A stretch of 64,000 nucleotides of DNA from Prochlorococcus sp. AG-402-N08 (lineage in GTDB: Bacteria > Cyanobacteriota > Cyanobacteriia > PCC-6307 > Cyanobiaceae): the NCBI GenBank assembly GCA_003216535.1, contig QCIS01000001.1, positions 124,001-188,000 on the forward strand, given 5' to 3'. The position numbers were made by a program, and so were the translations under genes. Below are positions 1 through 7,218 of this stretch, piece by piece. Under the pieces are notes generated by a model that worked only from the letters and a program-made list of their open reading frames with translations, was not told the origin of the DNA and made no database searches. Every line of letters begins with the position of its first letter. The stretch's first letter is position 1.

Positions 1-357
1 AATCTTTAATTCAGGTAAACTTAAAATCTTATCTGACTTAGATTTATATTTTACTTTTACACAATCCCATCTAGGATTATCAGGTTTCGATTTTGGATCA
101 AAATATTTCGAATCTTTATCAAATTGTGTAGGATCAACAATATTTAGATCTATTACCTCCATAAGTCCCACAATACCTGGGGGTTTACAGTTCGAATGAT
201 AGAAAAAAACCTTATCTCCTTTATCCATTTTTCTCATAAAATTTCGAGCCTGATAATTCCTTATTCCGTCCCATAAAGTTACCCCGTCCTTTTTTAAAGT
301 ATCAATGCTATAAGCATCAGGCTCACTTTTCATTAGCCAAAAATTTTCTTCAGTCAT
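1..357 (-). CDS. EVE-domain protein (3' end outside window)
   Basis: The reverse strand from the ATG at 355-357 encodes a protein beginning MTEENFWLMKSEPDAYSID, followed by LWDGIRNYQARNFMR and a K-V-F-F-Y-H-S stretch. This is the typical start of EVE-domain proteins, the PUA-like fold related to human THYN1 that is thought to bind modified bases. The reading frame is open to the window edge, so about 119 residues are seen and the C-terminus is missing. It is divergent from the HLIP operon. The family is clear; the biological role in cyanobacteria is not known. Confidence 0.85.
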   Translation of the reverse strand, partial: MTEENFWLMKSEPDAYSIDTLKKDGVTLWDGIRNYQARNFMRKMDKGDKVFFYHSNCKPPGIVGLMEVIDLNIVDPTQFDKDSKYFDPKSKPDNPRWDCVKVKYKSKSDKILSLPELKI

Positions 358-590
358 ATCAAGGTATTTGGAGGAAATTGCAAATCGTGAACGAATCGTG
401 AATGTAATATCATACTATTCGCTTTTATATATTTATTATCCATTAAAGTTTTTTTTCCGGAAAGTAAGATTTTCAAAATGTACTTTAAAGTATTAATACC
501 AATAATTTATTCATCTAATAAGCTACTTGTTTCAGGTTTACTCGTTTTATTTTGCTGAGAAGGTTTATCTATTTCATAATAAAATACAGT

Positions 591-601
591 TATGTAGCAG
601 T
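591..601 (+). promoter_or_regulatory. Conserved upstream element of HLIP locus 1
   Basis: TATGTAGCAGT lies 109 bases before the start of the first HLIP gene. The same 11 bases occur on the reverse strand at 21935-21945, 108 bases before the start of the other 35-residue HLIP gene. Conservation of sequence and distance suggests an upstream control site. The regulator is unknown. Confidence 0.45.
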
Positions 602-645
602 ACCGTGAAGATTTAATATAAAAATAAGTATATGCGACTGATTTC

Positions 646-684
646 TTTACATTAGTTAATACTTATGTTATATTTGTTTACATA
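646..684 (+). promoter_or_regulatory. HLIP promoter with HLR1-like (RpaB) site
   Basis: TTTACA at 646-651, a 16-base spacer and TTATAT at 668-673 make a plausible promoter. GTTATATT-TG-TTTACATA at 667-684 resembles the HLR1 site, which is two (G/T)TTACA(T/A)(T/A) half-sites separated by two bases. The first half-site has one mismatch and the second none. The site overlaps the -10 box, which would fit repression in low light. The same arrangement precedes the HLIP loci at 20663 and 21837. Motif match only, not tested. Confidence 0.6.
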
Positions 685-699
685 ATCATTCTTTTAATT

Positions 700-807
700 A
701 TGACACCTGAAGCAGAAAGATTTAATGGTTGGGCGGCAATGCTCGGTTTCGTAGCAGCTGTTGGCGCATACGTAACAACTGGTCAAATTATTCCTGGTTG
801 GTTCTAA
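700..807 (+). CDS. hli: High-light-inducible protein, 35 aa
   Basis: A one-helix relative of chlorophyll a/b-binding proteins. It is 35 residues long, with the core ERFNGWAAMLGF and the C-terminal signature TGQIIPGWF. HLIPs sit in the thylakoid membrane, bind chlorophyll and carotenoid, and protect photosystem assembly under excess light. The protein is identical to the one encoded at 21730-21837, although many codons differ. Its stop and the next gene's start overlap as TAATG, so the two are probably translationally coupled. Confidence 0.92.
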   Translation: MTPEAERFNGWAAMLGFVAAVGAYVTTGQIIPGWF

Positions 808-947
808 TGACAAATTCAAAAACAAAAACAATCGAAAAGGAAAAAGTTGTTGCAGAGACACTTAACGGCAGGTTTGCAATGCTTGGGTTAGTAGCTGCTA
901 TTGGCGCATATCTAACTACTGGACAAATTATTCCTGGGTTCGTTTAA
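807..947 (+). CDS. hli: High-light-inducible protein, 46 aa
   Basis: The ATG overlaps the preceding stop (TAATG). A charged N-terminus rich in Lys and Glu is followed by LNGRFAMLGLVAAIGAY and the TTGQIIPGFV end, the HLIP single-helix core with the chlorophyll-binding NGRxAM motif. It is closely similar to the 46-residue HLIP at 21590-21730, which has the same partner in the same order. A longer in-frame reading begins inside the previous gene, but the coupled ATG is the better start. Second gene of the HLIP operon. Confidence 0.92.
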   Translation: MTNSKTKTIEKEKVVAETLNGRFAMLGLVAAIGAYLTTGQIIPGFV

Positions 948-977
948 AAACCAATTCAAAAATTACTTAACTAAATA

Positions 978-1106
978 ATGGAAAACTCAAAACCAACTTA
1001 TTGGCAAAATGCCGAGAGAACCAATGGAAGAATGGCAATGATGGGTTTATTCGCATTGGTAGTAAACTACGGTCTTTTTGGCTGGATCATCCCAGGTATT
1101 TTTTAA
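978..1106 (+). CDS. hli: High-light-inducible protein, 42 aa
   Basis: This 42-residue protein has the HLIP motif AERTNGRMAMMGLFALV and ends FGWIIPGIF. The C-terminus replaces the usual TTGQ with NYGLFGW, so it belongs to a different HLIP subgroup from the two genes before it. It follows the 46-residue gene by 30 bases and precedes another small gene by one base, which suggests one transcript. It probably acts in the thylakoid membrane as a photoprotective pigment-binding helix. Confidence 0.9.
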   Translation: MENSKPTYWQNAERTNGRMAMMGLFALVVNYGLFGWIIPGIF

Positions 1107-1107
1107 A

Positions 1108-1203
1108 ATGAATGTAGACATTTTCTTAATCTCCTTCTTTACATATCTATTAGTGCCAGTGGTAATGATAGCTAAAGGAAAAAAGCAACTAATTAAAAAA
1201 TGA
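1108..1203 (+). CDS. Small single-helix membrane protein, 31 aa
   Basis: The predicted protein begins MNVDIFLISFFTYLLVPVVM, one hydrophobic helix, and ends in a basic tail AKGKKQLIKK. The start lies one base after the stop of the preceding HLIP gene, and the stop overlaps the ATG of the next gene. I do not recognise the family. Its place in the HLIP operon suggests a role with light-stress membrane proteins, by inference only. Confidence 0.6.
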   Translation: MNVDIFLISFFTYLLVPVVMIAKGKKQLIKK

Positions 1204-1379
1204 ATTTAGGTATTCTTTTTCTCTTAGTTAATGCAACTGGATCAATAACTTTATCCGAATTGGATTGGATTGCAGATCATCAATCAGAATTTTCAAGGTT
1301 AGATATGGCACTAGTTCTAAAGATTGGTCGCCTTATGGATGAAGGAATGATAGAACTTGATTGTAAATTGCCAGCATAA
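1200..1379 (+). CDS. Conserved small protein at end of HLIP operon, 59 aa
   Basis: ATG at 1200 overlaps the previous stop by four bases (ATGA). The 59-residue product has a short hydrophobic start (NLGILFLLV) and a soluble part with SELDWIADHQSEFSRLD and KIGRLMDEGMIELDC. The second half resembles a small winged-helix-like or helical bundle module, but I do not recognise the family. It is followed by a good terminator at 1404-1437, so it is the last gene of the operon that begins at 700. Confidence 0.65.
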   Translation: MNLGILFLLVNATGSITLSELDWIADHQSEFSRLDMALVLKIGRLMDEGMIELDCKLPA

Positions 1380-1403
1380 ATATTTAAAATTTAATCTTCA
1401 TGA

Positions 1404-1437
1404 GAGCTTGCTTTTAGCAATATAAGCGAGCTTTTTT
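1404..1437 (+). terminator. Rho-independent terminator of HLIP operon
   Basis: AGCTTGCTT and AAGCGAGCT form a nine-pair stem with one G:U pair, followed by six T. It ends the operon at 700-1379. Confidence 0.8.
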
Positions 1438-1465
1438 GTTTTCTATCTGTCATGAGTGTGTTCAT

Positions 1466-1646
1466 AAAAAAAAGGGCTAATTGCCCCTTATTGTGGATCG
1501 ACTGTCAATCAAGTTTTTGTTACTTGTGATGGGTGTATTTCTTAGGTATAAGTGGTTTAAGGACTTGTCCTTTTCGTAAGGACTTGAGCCTAGCGGTTTC
1601 AAGGTTAACCCCGCACTCCTACACATGGGTACAAAAACCTTTTTAA
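1466..1646 (-). ncRNA. Structured RNA of about 180 nt, 6S-like
   Basis: No open frame explains this block. On the reverse strand the ends pair (AAGGTTTTTGTAC near 1640 with GTAACAAAAACTT near 1510), inner segments continue a rod with internal loops, and the apex is a GTCCTT/AAGGAC hairpin. A perfect GGGC/GCCC hairpin followed by eight T ends the reverse-strand transcript at 1466-1486, and TTGATC with TAAATT 16 bases later precedes the 5' end. A rod of this length with a central bubble resembles bacterial 6S RNA. Strand and family were judged by eye; a plus-strand RNA is the alternative. Confidence 0.5.
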
Positions 1647-1747
1647 TTTATGAAGATTTCTTATTTGATCAATAGTATTCTCGACTAATTCCTACAATAT
1701 TATTTAATTGCTAACTGCCAATAACGATAGCAATTATAAAATTTTTG

Positions 1748-2464
1748 TTAATTTAATTCTTTCATCAATAAATTCCAACCAATTGATGATGCTTCTTTAT
1801 CGAAGGATTCTCTTTCCTCACACATAAAGCCATGATGAGCTCCTTTAACTTCAACATAAATAAATCTCTCTTCTAACGGATCTACTTTTTTAAATCTTTT
1901 TTTTATTTCTAATCTATCTTGTAAGGGAATTAAATCATCAGAAGAACCACAAATAAAATTTAATTTTCCAGAAACTTTTTCAAGTAAATCTAAAGGTGCA
2001 AAATTAGTATCGGATCTTGGTGTTGTAACTCCTGCTCCATAAAAACAAAATGAACTTTCTATTCCTTTTAATGAAGAAGCAATAAGTGCTGCATGACCCC
2101 CAAAACAAAATCCAATTATTGAGATTTTCTTTTGGGGATATTTTTCTTTAACCCAACTTATAGCTGCAGAAACATCTTCAATAATATTGTTTGAAGTAGT
2201 TAAATTTTTATAATGCCGGCCTAATTTTAAGTCCTCTTCGCTGTAACCCAAATCCAACTTTGGAGCTGTTCTACCGTAAAGTGGTAAGGCTAATGCAGAT
2301 ACATTTTGTTTGGCTAATTTTTGAGAAAAATTTCTTATCCAATTATTAATCCCAAATACTTCAGGTAAAACTATGGATATAAATCTACAATCATTCCCTG
2401 AATCTACCCACCAAGATCTAAGTGGTAAATCAGAACTATAAATGTTTGTCCATTGCCCTTTCAT
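1748..2464 (-). CDS. Dienelactone hydrolase family protein
   Basis: The 238-residue product is an alpha/beta hydrolase. The nucleophile elbow is GFCFGG with Cys120, the cysteine nucleophile typical of dienelactone hydrolases rather than a serine. The acid is in GSSDDLIP (Asp176 or Asp177) and the histidine in GAHHGF (His210 or His211), completing the triad. Length matches the family. In cyanobacteria the substrate is unknown, and carboxymethylenebutenolidase activity should not be assumed. It has no signal peptide and is probably cytosolic. A hairpin of the dispersed element family lies just upstream of its start, at 2490-2530. Confidence 0.85.
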   Translation of the reverse strand: MKGQWTNIYSSDLPLRSWWVDSGNDCRFISIVLPEVFGINNWIRNFSQKLAKQNVSALALPLYGRTAPKLDLGYSEEDLKLGRHYKNLTTSNNIIEDVSAAISWVKEKYPQKKISIIGFCFGGHAALIASSLKGIESSFCFYGAGVTTPRSDTNFAPLDLLEKVSGKLNFICGSSDDLIPLQDRLEIKKRFKKVDPLEERFIYVEVKGAHHGFMCEERESFDKEASSIGWNLLMKELN

Positions 2465-2778
2465 TTGTTTTAAGTAAAAAATTTTGCCAGAAAAAAGAGG
2501 TTTTATTCCTCTAAGTTTAAATCGATTTTCAATGTAAATTTTCCTTATCTTTTTTATAAATTAAATCTTAAATTAAAAAGAGAAACTTATACAGAAGTTG
2601 TTTTTACATAAGTTATATAAATCAACAAAAGTAGTCTTTATTACCAATTAAATAGATCTGTTTTTAAATGCATATTTTTGTCCTTGAAAACCTCCTAAAA
2701 CATACTTTTTCTTGAAATAAAGATTGACAAGACATTCATAAAAAAAACTTCTATAAAACATTAACTTCTTTTATAAAT
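2465..2778. other. Gene-free interval
   Basis: About 310 AT-rich bases between divergent genes. It holds the hairpin element at 2490-2530 and TTTACATA followed by TTATATAA near 2605-2622, a weak HLR1-like look-alike. I see no convincing small gene. Confidence 0.4.
2490..2530. repeat. Dispersed hairpin element, copy A
   Basis: Hairpin AGAGG/CCTCT followed (plus strand) by AAGTTTAAATCGA. It shares the layout hairpin + AAGTTTAGATCGA with copies at 13541 and 16674 and in part at 1466. Read on the reverse strand it is a terminator-like hairpin with a T run sitting 26 bases before the start of the hydrolase gene. Confidence 0.55.
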
Positions 2779-3087
2779 ATGTTTCTAACCAACAAAACTC
2801 GTTTAAAAATTAAGGATATTGTTAATAGGATTTCACTAAATAAACCTGTTTCATTGGAAGAAAGAATTTATGTAGAAAAGTTTTCAAAACATAATTCAAC
2901 AATATGGACATGGCTTAAGAAAGCTAACAGTTTGAGGAGATATGGCAAACAAAATTCAGATGGAATAAATGGACTTATCCAGAATCTTGGGCTCGATGGT
3001 TTAGAAACTGAAAATCATTTTGATCCCAAAAATGATGATCTTGCTGATTGGTTTAGCGGATCTCCTGATTGGGTGAGAAGAAGCTAG
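2779..3087 (+). CDS. Conserved hypothetical protein, 102 aa
   Basis: A soluble, Asn- and Lys-rich protein of 102 residues. It has a helical first half (VSLEERIYVEKFSK, TIWTWLKKANSLRRYG) and an acidic, Trp-containing end (DDLADWFSGSPDWVRRS). I recognise no domain. It has a clean ATG start and a good length for a real gene. It is monocistronic between a long AT-rich spacer and a small reverse-strand gene. Confidence 0.7.
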   Translation: MFLTNKTRLKIKDIVNRISLNKPVSLEERIYVEKFSKHNSTIWTWLKKANSLRRYGKQNSDGINGLIQNLGLDGLETENHFDPKNDDLADWFSGSPDWVRRS

Positions 3088-3147
3088 ATCTAAAATTAAT
3101 AAAGCTAAAAGTATAGTTGCAAAAATAAACAATAAACCCCAGTAAAT

Positions 3148-3255
3148 CTAAAAATAAGGTGTATATGGAATTTCTGTTTTCATTGATTCGCCGTAGTAAC
3201 TTTCAGCTGACTTTAGTAAGATCCAATAAATGAAGTCTAGAAATGATTTTTCCAT
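3148..3255 (-). CDS. Small SAESxYGES-family protein, 35 aa (copy 1)
   Basis: The frame is open for 84 residues, but the similarity to a second copy at 14783-14902 begins exactly at the internal ATG at 3253-3255, so I choose that start. The protein reads MEKSFLDFIYWILLKSAESY, then YGES, then a short tail. The two copies share EK, FxYWxLxxSAES and YGES. A half-hydrophobic helix followed by a polar patch suggests a peripheral membrane peptide. No known family is recognised. Confidence 0.5.
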   Translation of the reverse strand: MEKSFLDFIYWILLKSAESYYGESMKTEIPYTPYF

Positions 3256-3480
3256 AGGAAGACCTATATAACTATCCCAATTCCACTCAGAATCGCAAAT
3301 AAAAACATCGTAGAAAATACTTAATAGAAGAGATTTAGATTTTCTTAGTTTATATATGATGGCTAACTTTGTATGAAATGCTACTAAAGCTCTTCTTATC
3401 AATCGATTTGGTATTATTGCTTATTGATTCTTGTAATTTCAGAAGATATATTCAATGAACAAACTTAATATAAGAAATTT

Positions 3481-3597
3481 ATGAGTACTCAAAACAGTCA
3501 GAAATATAAAAGACAAGAGCAAAATAATACAGAATGGTTGGATGAATTAATCAATAAAATTGAAAAAATGAAAAACAAAATATCTAATTCTTATTAA
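3481..3597 (+). CDS. Small hypothetical protein, 38 aa
   Basis: A charged 38-residue protein (MSTQNSQKYKRQEQ, then TEWLDELINKIEKMKNKI) predicted to be one amphipathic or coiled-coil helix. A terminator follows 60 bases later, which supports a real transcript. No family recognised. Confidence 0.5.
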   Translation: MSTQNSQKYKRQEQNNTEWLDELINKIEKMKNKISNSY

Positions 3598-3657
3598 TTA
3601 ATTGCATCTTCTGTCGTTTATTGCGCTATTAAATATTTTTAAATATGTTTTTCATTA

Positions 3658-3690
3658 AGTCAGCTTTTAGCAAAACAGGCTGGCTTTTTT
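3658..3690 (+). terminator. Rho-independent terminator
   Basis: AGTCAGC and GCTGGCT pair over seven bases with one G:U, followed by a T run. It insulates the small gene at 3481 from the operon that starts at 3826. Confidence 0.75.
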
Positions 3691-3825
3691 AATGGAGTTA
3701 TTTTTTTGATTTTTGCGAAAAGTTATTTAACAATGTTCCAATAAGGTTCTTTTTAAGCAAGTTTATGGTTCATTTTTATTTTTATTGACAATATTGAAAT
3801 AAGTGAAAAAAAGAATTTTAAATTT

Positions 3826-5016
3826 GTGACTACTGAATCATCTCAAAATCAAGACTTTAAAAGGAAGCATCCCAGCGAAGGAATGGATGCTTTAGAAAAA
3901 GAATCAAAATTATCTTTGAAAGGATGGGAAAACGAAGTTGCCCGAGCAAAGGAATATGGTCTAGAAGCAGCTAAAAGCATTGTTGATAGAAAAATATCTA
4001 CATTTTCAAGAGGAGAATTACCTCATTTTGCGGGTATAAATACCTTCATGAAAGCTCCATATGTTGAAAATGTAAATGAAGTCGGAAATTATGATGTTGC
4101 TATAGTTGGTGTACCTCATGATTCCGGAACTACTTATAGACCAGGTACAAGATTTGGACCTCAAGGAATAAGAAAAATTTCTGCTCTTTATACTCCTTAC
4201 AATTACGAAATGGGAGTGGATCTGAGAGAGCAGATTTCTATATGTGATGTAGGAGATATTTTTACAATTCCAGCAAATAATGAAAAAAGTTTTGATCAAA
4301 TTTCAAAGGGGGTGGCTCATATTTTTGCTAGTGGTGCATTTCCAATTATTTTAGGTGGAGATCACTCAATAGGTTTTCCAACAGTTAGAGGAGTTTGTCG
4401 CCACCTAGGAGATAAAAAAGTAGGAATCATTCACTTTGATAGACATGTAGATACTCAAGAAACAGATCTAGATGAAAGGATGCATACTTGTCCATGGTTT
4501 CATGCAACTAATATGAAAAATGCACCTGCAAAAAATCTTGTTCAATTAGGAATTGGAGGTTGGCAAGTACCAAGAGAAGGTGTGAAAATTTGTAGGGAAC
4601 GAAGTACAAATGTTTTAACTGTTACTGATATTTGCGAAATGGGTTTAAAAGAGGCGGCTGATTTTGCGATTGAAAAAGCTACTGATGGAACTGACTGTGT
4701 ATATATTTCTTTTGATATTGATTGTATTGATGCTGGATTTGTCCCTGGAACTGGCTGGCCTGAACCTGGGGGTTTATTACCTCGAGAGGCATTAAAACTT
4801 TTGGAGTATATTATCAGAAAAGTAAATGTATGTGGAATTGAGCTTGTTGAGGTTTCTCCTCCATATGATGTAAGTGATATGACAGCCTTATTAGCTACTA
4901 GAGTTATTTGTGATTCAATTGCACATCTTGTAGTAAGTGGTCAGCTCCCAAGAAAATCTAAACCAGAATGGATTTCAGATAAATGCAATATGTCAGTTGA
5001 TCAAAAATGGAGATAG
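3826..5016 (+). CDS. gdmH: Nickel-dependent guanidine hydrolase (ureohydrolase family)
   Basis: An arginase/agmatinase-family enzyme of 396 residues starting with GTG. Metal ligands are visible: GGDH (His180), HFDRHVD (Asp205, His207, Asp209) and SFDIDCID (Asp297, Asp299). True agmatinases are about 300-320 residues; this protein has an N-terminal extension of about 70 residues, as in the Synechocystis enzyme Sll1077, which is known to hydrolyse guanidine to urea and ammonia with nickel. The next two genes encode HypA- and HypB-like nickel chaperones, followed by an ABC importer, the same order I recall for sll1077-sll1082. Substrate is inferred from context; databases would often label it agmatinase. 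No guanidine riboswitch is apparent upstream. Confidence 0.8.
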   Translation: MTTESSQNQDFKRKHPSEGMDALEKESKLSLKGWENEVARAKEYGLEAAKSIVDRKISTFSRGELPHFAGINTFMKAPYVENVNEVGNYDVAIVGVPHDSGTTYRPGTRFGPQGIRKISALYTPYNYEMGVDLREQISICDVGDIFTIPANNEKSFDQISKGVAHIFASGAFPIILGGDHSIGFPTVRGVCRHLGDKKVGIIHFDRHVDTQETDLDERMHTCPWFHATNMKNAPAKNLVQLGIGGWQVPREGVKICRERSTNVLTVTDICEMGLKEAADFAIEKATDGTDCVYISFDIDCIDAGFVPGTGWPEPGGLLPREALKLLEYIIRKVNVCGIELVEVSPPYDVSDMTALLATRVICDSIAHLVVSGQLPRKSKPEWISDKCNMSVDQKWR

Positions 5017-5022
5017 ATTTTC

Positions 5023-5379
5023 GTGCATGAAATAGATATGACAAAATGCCTTATTCTTTCCATGGAAGAGTGGGCAGAGAAAAAAAATAAAGAAAAAATA
5101 GTTGTTGAAAAGATTAATCTTAAGATTGGCGAATTTACTTGTGTAGAACCAATATCATTAATTAATACTTTTAATTCTGCAGTCTTGGGCTCTTGGTTAG
5201 ATTCCTCTGAGATTACTATTGAAACAATACCTTTTGAAGGAAAATGCTCTAAATGCAATAGTTCATATTTTCCTAAGAAAGAGAATGGATATAAATCTCC
5301 ATGTTGCAATTTTAATTTAGAGGAAATTATTAGCGGGAGGGAATTGAAAATTGCATCTATTAATTTTAAAGAAAAGTAA
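5023..5379 (+). CDS. HypA-like nickel insertion accessory protein
   Basis: Starting at the GTG at 5023 gives M-H-E-I-D-M, and His2 and Glu3 are the nickel ligands of HypA, so this start is strongly favoured. Zinc-type cysteines follow at C75-x2-C78 and C94-C95; the second pair is adjacent instead of the usual CxxC, which is unusual. Length is 118, typical of HypA. It starts six bases after the ureohydrolase stop. Together with the next gene it probably loads nickel into the ureohydrolase; no hydrogenase genes are seen here. Confidence 0.85.
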   Translation: MHEIDMTKCLILSMEEWAEKKNKEKIVVEKINLKIGEFTCVEPISLINTFNSAVLGSWLDSSEITIETIPFEGKCSKCNSSYFPKKENGYKSPCCNFNLEEIISGRELKIASINFKEK

Positions 5380-5419
5380 AAATTTAGTATCTAGAATAAA
5401 AATGTATTTTCAAAAATAA

Positions 5420-6100
5420 ATGCATTTACCAATTTCAGACAAAATTGAATTAAATATTCTTCATCAAAATAGTCATCAAGCTGAGAAAAATAAAGTAAAG
5501 TTCAATAATTATAATTTACTCTGCTTGAACATAATGAGTAGTCCTGGAGCAGGAAAAACAAGATTACTTGAAATAACTTTAGAAGATCTTTCAAAAGAAT
5601 TTCAAAGTGCTGTTTTAGAGGGTGATATGACTACTAACCTTGATGCTGCAAGATTAGAAAAATTAAATATTCCAGTAGTACCAATCACAACTGGAAGAGC
5701 GTGCCATCTCGATGCAAATATGGTTAGTGGAGGTTTGAAATTACTAGAAAAAAAAATCAATCCTAATATCCTAGATATTTTGTTAGTGGAAAATGTAGGA
5801 AATTTAGTGTGTCCTGCAGAATTTGAGATTGGGGAACATTTTAAAGTTGCACTTTTAAGTATTACTGAAGGTGAGGATAAACCTCTTAAATATCCCATAA
5901 TGTTTAGAGAAGCAGATTTAATTTTGATTACTAAAGTTGATTTATTGCCGCATTTAAATTTTGATATTAACGAATTAAAATCGAATATAGCATCAACTAA
6001 TCCCAAGGCAGATGTTATAGAAATTTCCTCGATAACTAAGTCTGGATTTGATTTATGGCAAAAATGGATTAGTAAAAAGATTCTGAAATTTAAAAAATAA
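5420..6100 (+). CDS. HypB-like GTPase, nickel insertion accessory protein
   Basis: A SIMIBI-class GTPase of 226 residues. The P-loop is MSSPGAGKTRLLE, followed by EGDMTTNLDAARL, VENVGNLVCPAEFEIGEH and TKVDLLPH (the guanine-recognition TKxD). These are the HypB signatures. The N-terminus lacks the poly-histidine nickel-storage stretch of some HypB proteins. HypB with HypA inserts nickel into apo-enzymes at the cost of GTP; here the client is most likely the ureohydrolase two genes upstream. Confidence 0.88.
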   Translation: MHLPISDKIELNILHQNSHQAEKNKVKFNNYNLLCLNIMSSPGAGKTRLLEITLEDLSKEFQSAVLEGDMTTNLDAARLEKLNIPVVPITTGRACHLDANMVSGGLKLLEKKINPNILDILLVENVGNLVCPAEFEIGEHFKVALLSITEGEDKPLKYPIMFREADLILITKVDLLPHLNFDINELKSNIASTNPKADVIEISSITKSGFDLWQKWISKKILKFKK

Positions 6101-6203
6101 GTAATATTGATTAATTAATAGTAATCTCTTAAAAGTATCAGTCATTACAACTTTAGATTTACTTTTTCTTAAGTATTGATAGTACGTAAAATTTTTTTTA
6201 AAA

Positions 6204-7202
6204 ATGTTCAAAAAATTAAGAGTTTTTGCGGCCTCTTTGCTTGCCCTGATATTAGCGATTTCATTAAGTACATTATCAAGCCCTGCCGCTCCAAAAGGAG
6301 AAACTATCACTTTGGGATACAGTAACTGGGCAGGATGGTGGCCGTGGGCAATAGCTGTTGATCAAAAAATGTTTGAAAAAAATGGAGTTAATGTTCAGAT
6401 GAAATGGTTTGATGGATATGTTCAATCCATGGAAACTTTTGCTGCTGGAAAAATCGATGGAAATTCGCAAACTCTTAATGATACTATTTCGTTCTTACCC
6501 GGAGAGAATGGAGGGGAAGTAGTAGTTTTAGTTAATGATAATTCTGCAGGAAATGACCAAATAATTGCAGATAAATCAATTAAAAGTGTTGCTGATTTAA
6601 AAGGTAAAACTGTAGCAGTAGAAGAGGGAGTTGTGGATGATTTTTTACTTGTTTTAGCTCTGAATGATGTTGGATTAACTAGAGATGATGTAATTATTAA
6701 AGGTTTGCCAACTGATCAGGCTGCAACTGCATTCGCAGCAGGAAAAGTCGATGCAGTTGGTGCATTCCCTCCTTTTACCGGAACTGCAATGAAGAGGCCT
6801 GGAGCAAGAGTTATTGCTAGTTCAAAAGAATATCCCGGCGCAATCCCTGATTTATTAGCTGTAAGCGGAGATTTGATTTCTGAAAGACCAGATGATGTTC
6901 AAAAAATTGTTAAAACTTGGTGGGATATAAGAGAATTTATGGAAAAAAATCCAAGAAAATCTGAAAAGATTATGGCAAAACGAGCTGGGATCCCAACACG
7001 TGAATACAAACAATATAAGGGTGGAACTAGGTTCTTTTCTTTGGAAGAAAATCTAGAAGCTTTTAGTGATGGCTTTGGCATGAAATATATGCCTTATGCA
7101 GCGAAACAAATGGCAGACTTTATGGTAAAGGTAGGATTTATTCCTGAAAAACCAGATATGAGTAAATTATTTGATTCTTCTTTTGTTGAAAATATTAGTT
7201 AA
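6204..7202 (+). CDS. ABC transporter substrate-binding protein, NitT/TauT type
   Basis: A secreted binding protein of 332 residues. The signal peptide is a basic MFKKLR start, a hydrophobic core ASLLALILAISLSTL, and a probable cut near SSPAAP. The mature part has GYSNWAGWWPWAIAVDQKMF and DLKGKTVAVEEG, typical of the NMT1/THI5-like (NitT/TauT/SsuA) family. It is the first of three importer genes. By analogy with Synechocystis sll1080-sll1082 it may bind guanidine or a related guanidino compound. There is no lipobox, so it is a free periplasmic protein. Confidence 0.85.
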   Translation: MFKKLRVFAASLLALILAISLSTLSSPAAPKGETITLGYSNWAGWWPWAIAVDQKMFEKNGVNVQMKWFDGYVQSMETFAAGKIDGNSQTLNDTISFLPGENGGEVVVLVNDNSAGNDQIIADKSIKSVADLKGKTVAVEEGVVDDFLLVLALNDVGLTRDDVIIKGLPTDQAATAFAAGKVDAVGAFPPFTGTAMKRPGARVIASSKEYPGAIPDLLAVSGDLISERPDDVQKIVKTWWDIREFMEKNPRKSEKIMAKRAGIPTREYKQYKGGTRFFSLEENLEAFSDGFGMKYMPYAAKQMADFMVKVGFIPEKPDMSKLFDSSFVENIS

Positions 7203-7218
7203 TTAATAAAAAATTAAA

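Noticed and set aside
2605-2622. TTTACATA..TTATATAA as an HLR1 site
   Set aside because: Second half-site and spacing do not fit well and no HLIP gene follows.
3598-3825. Guanidine-I riboswitch or NtcA site before the ureohydrolase operon
   Set aside because: Looked for the conserved riboswitch core and GTAN8TAC; neither is visible.
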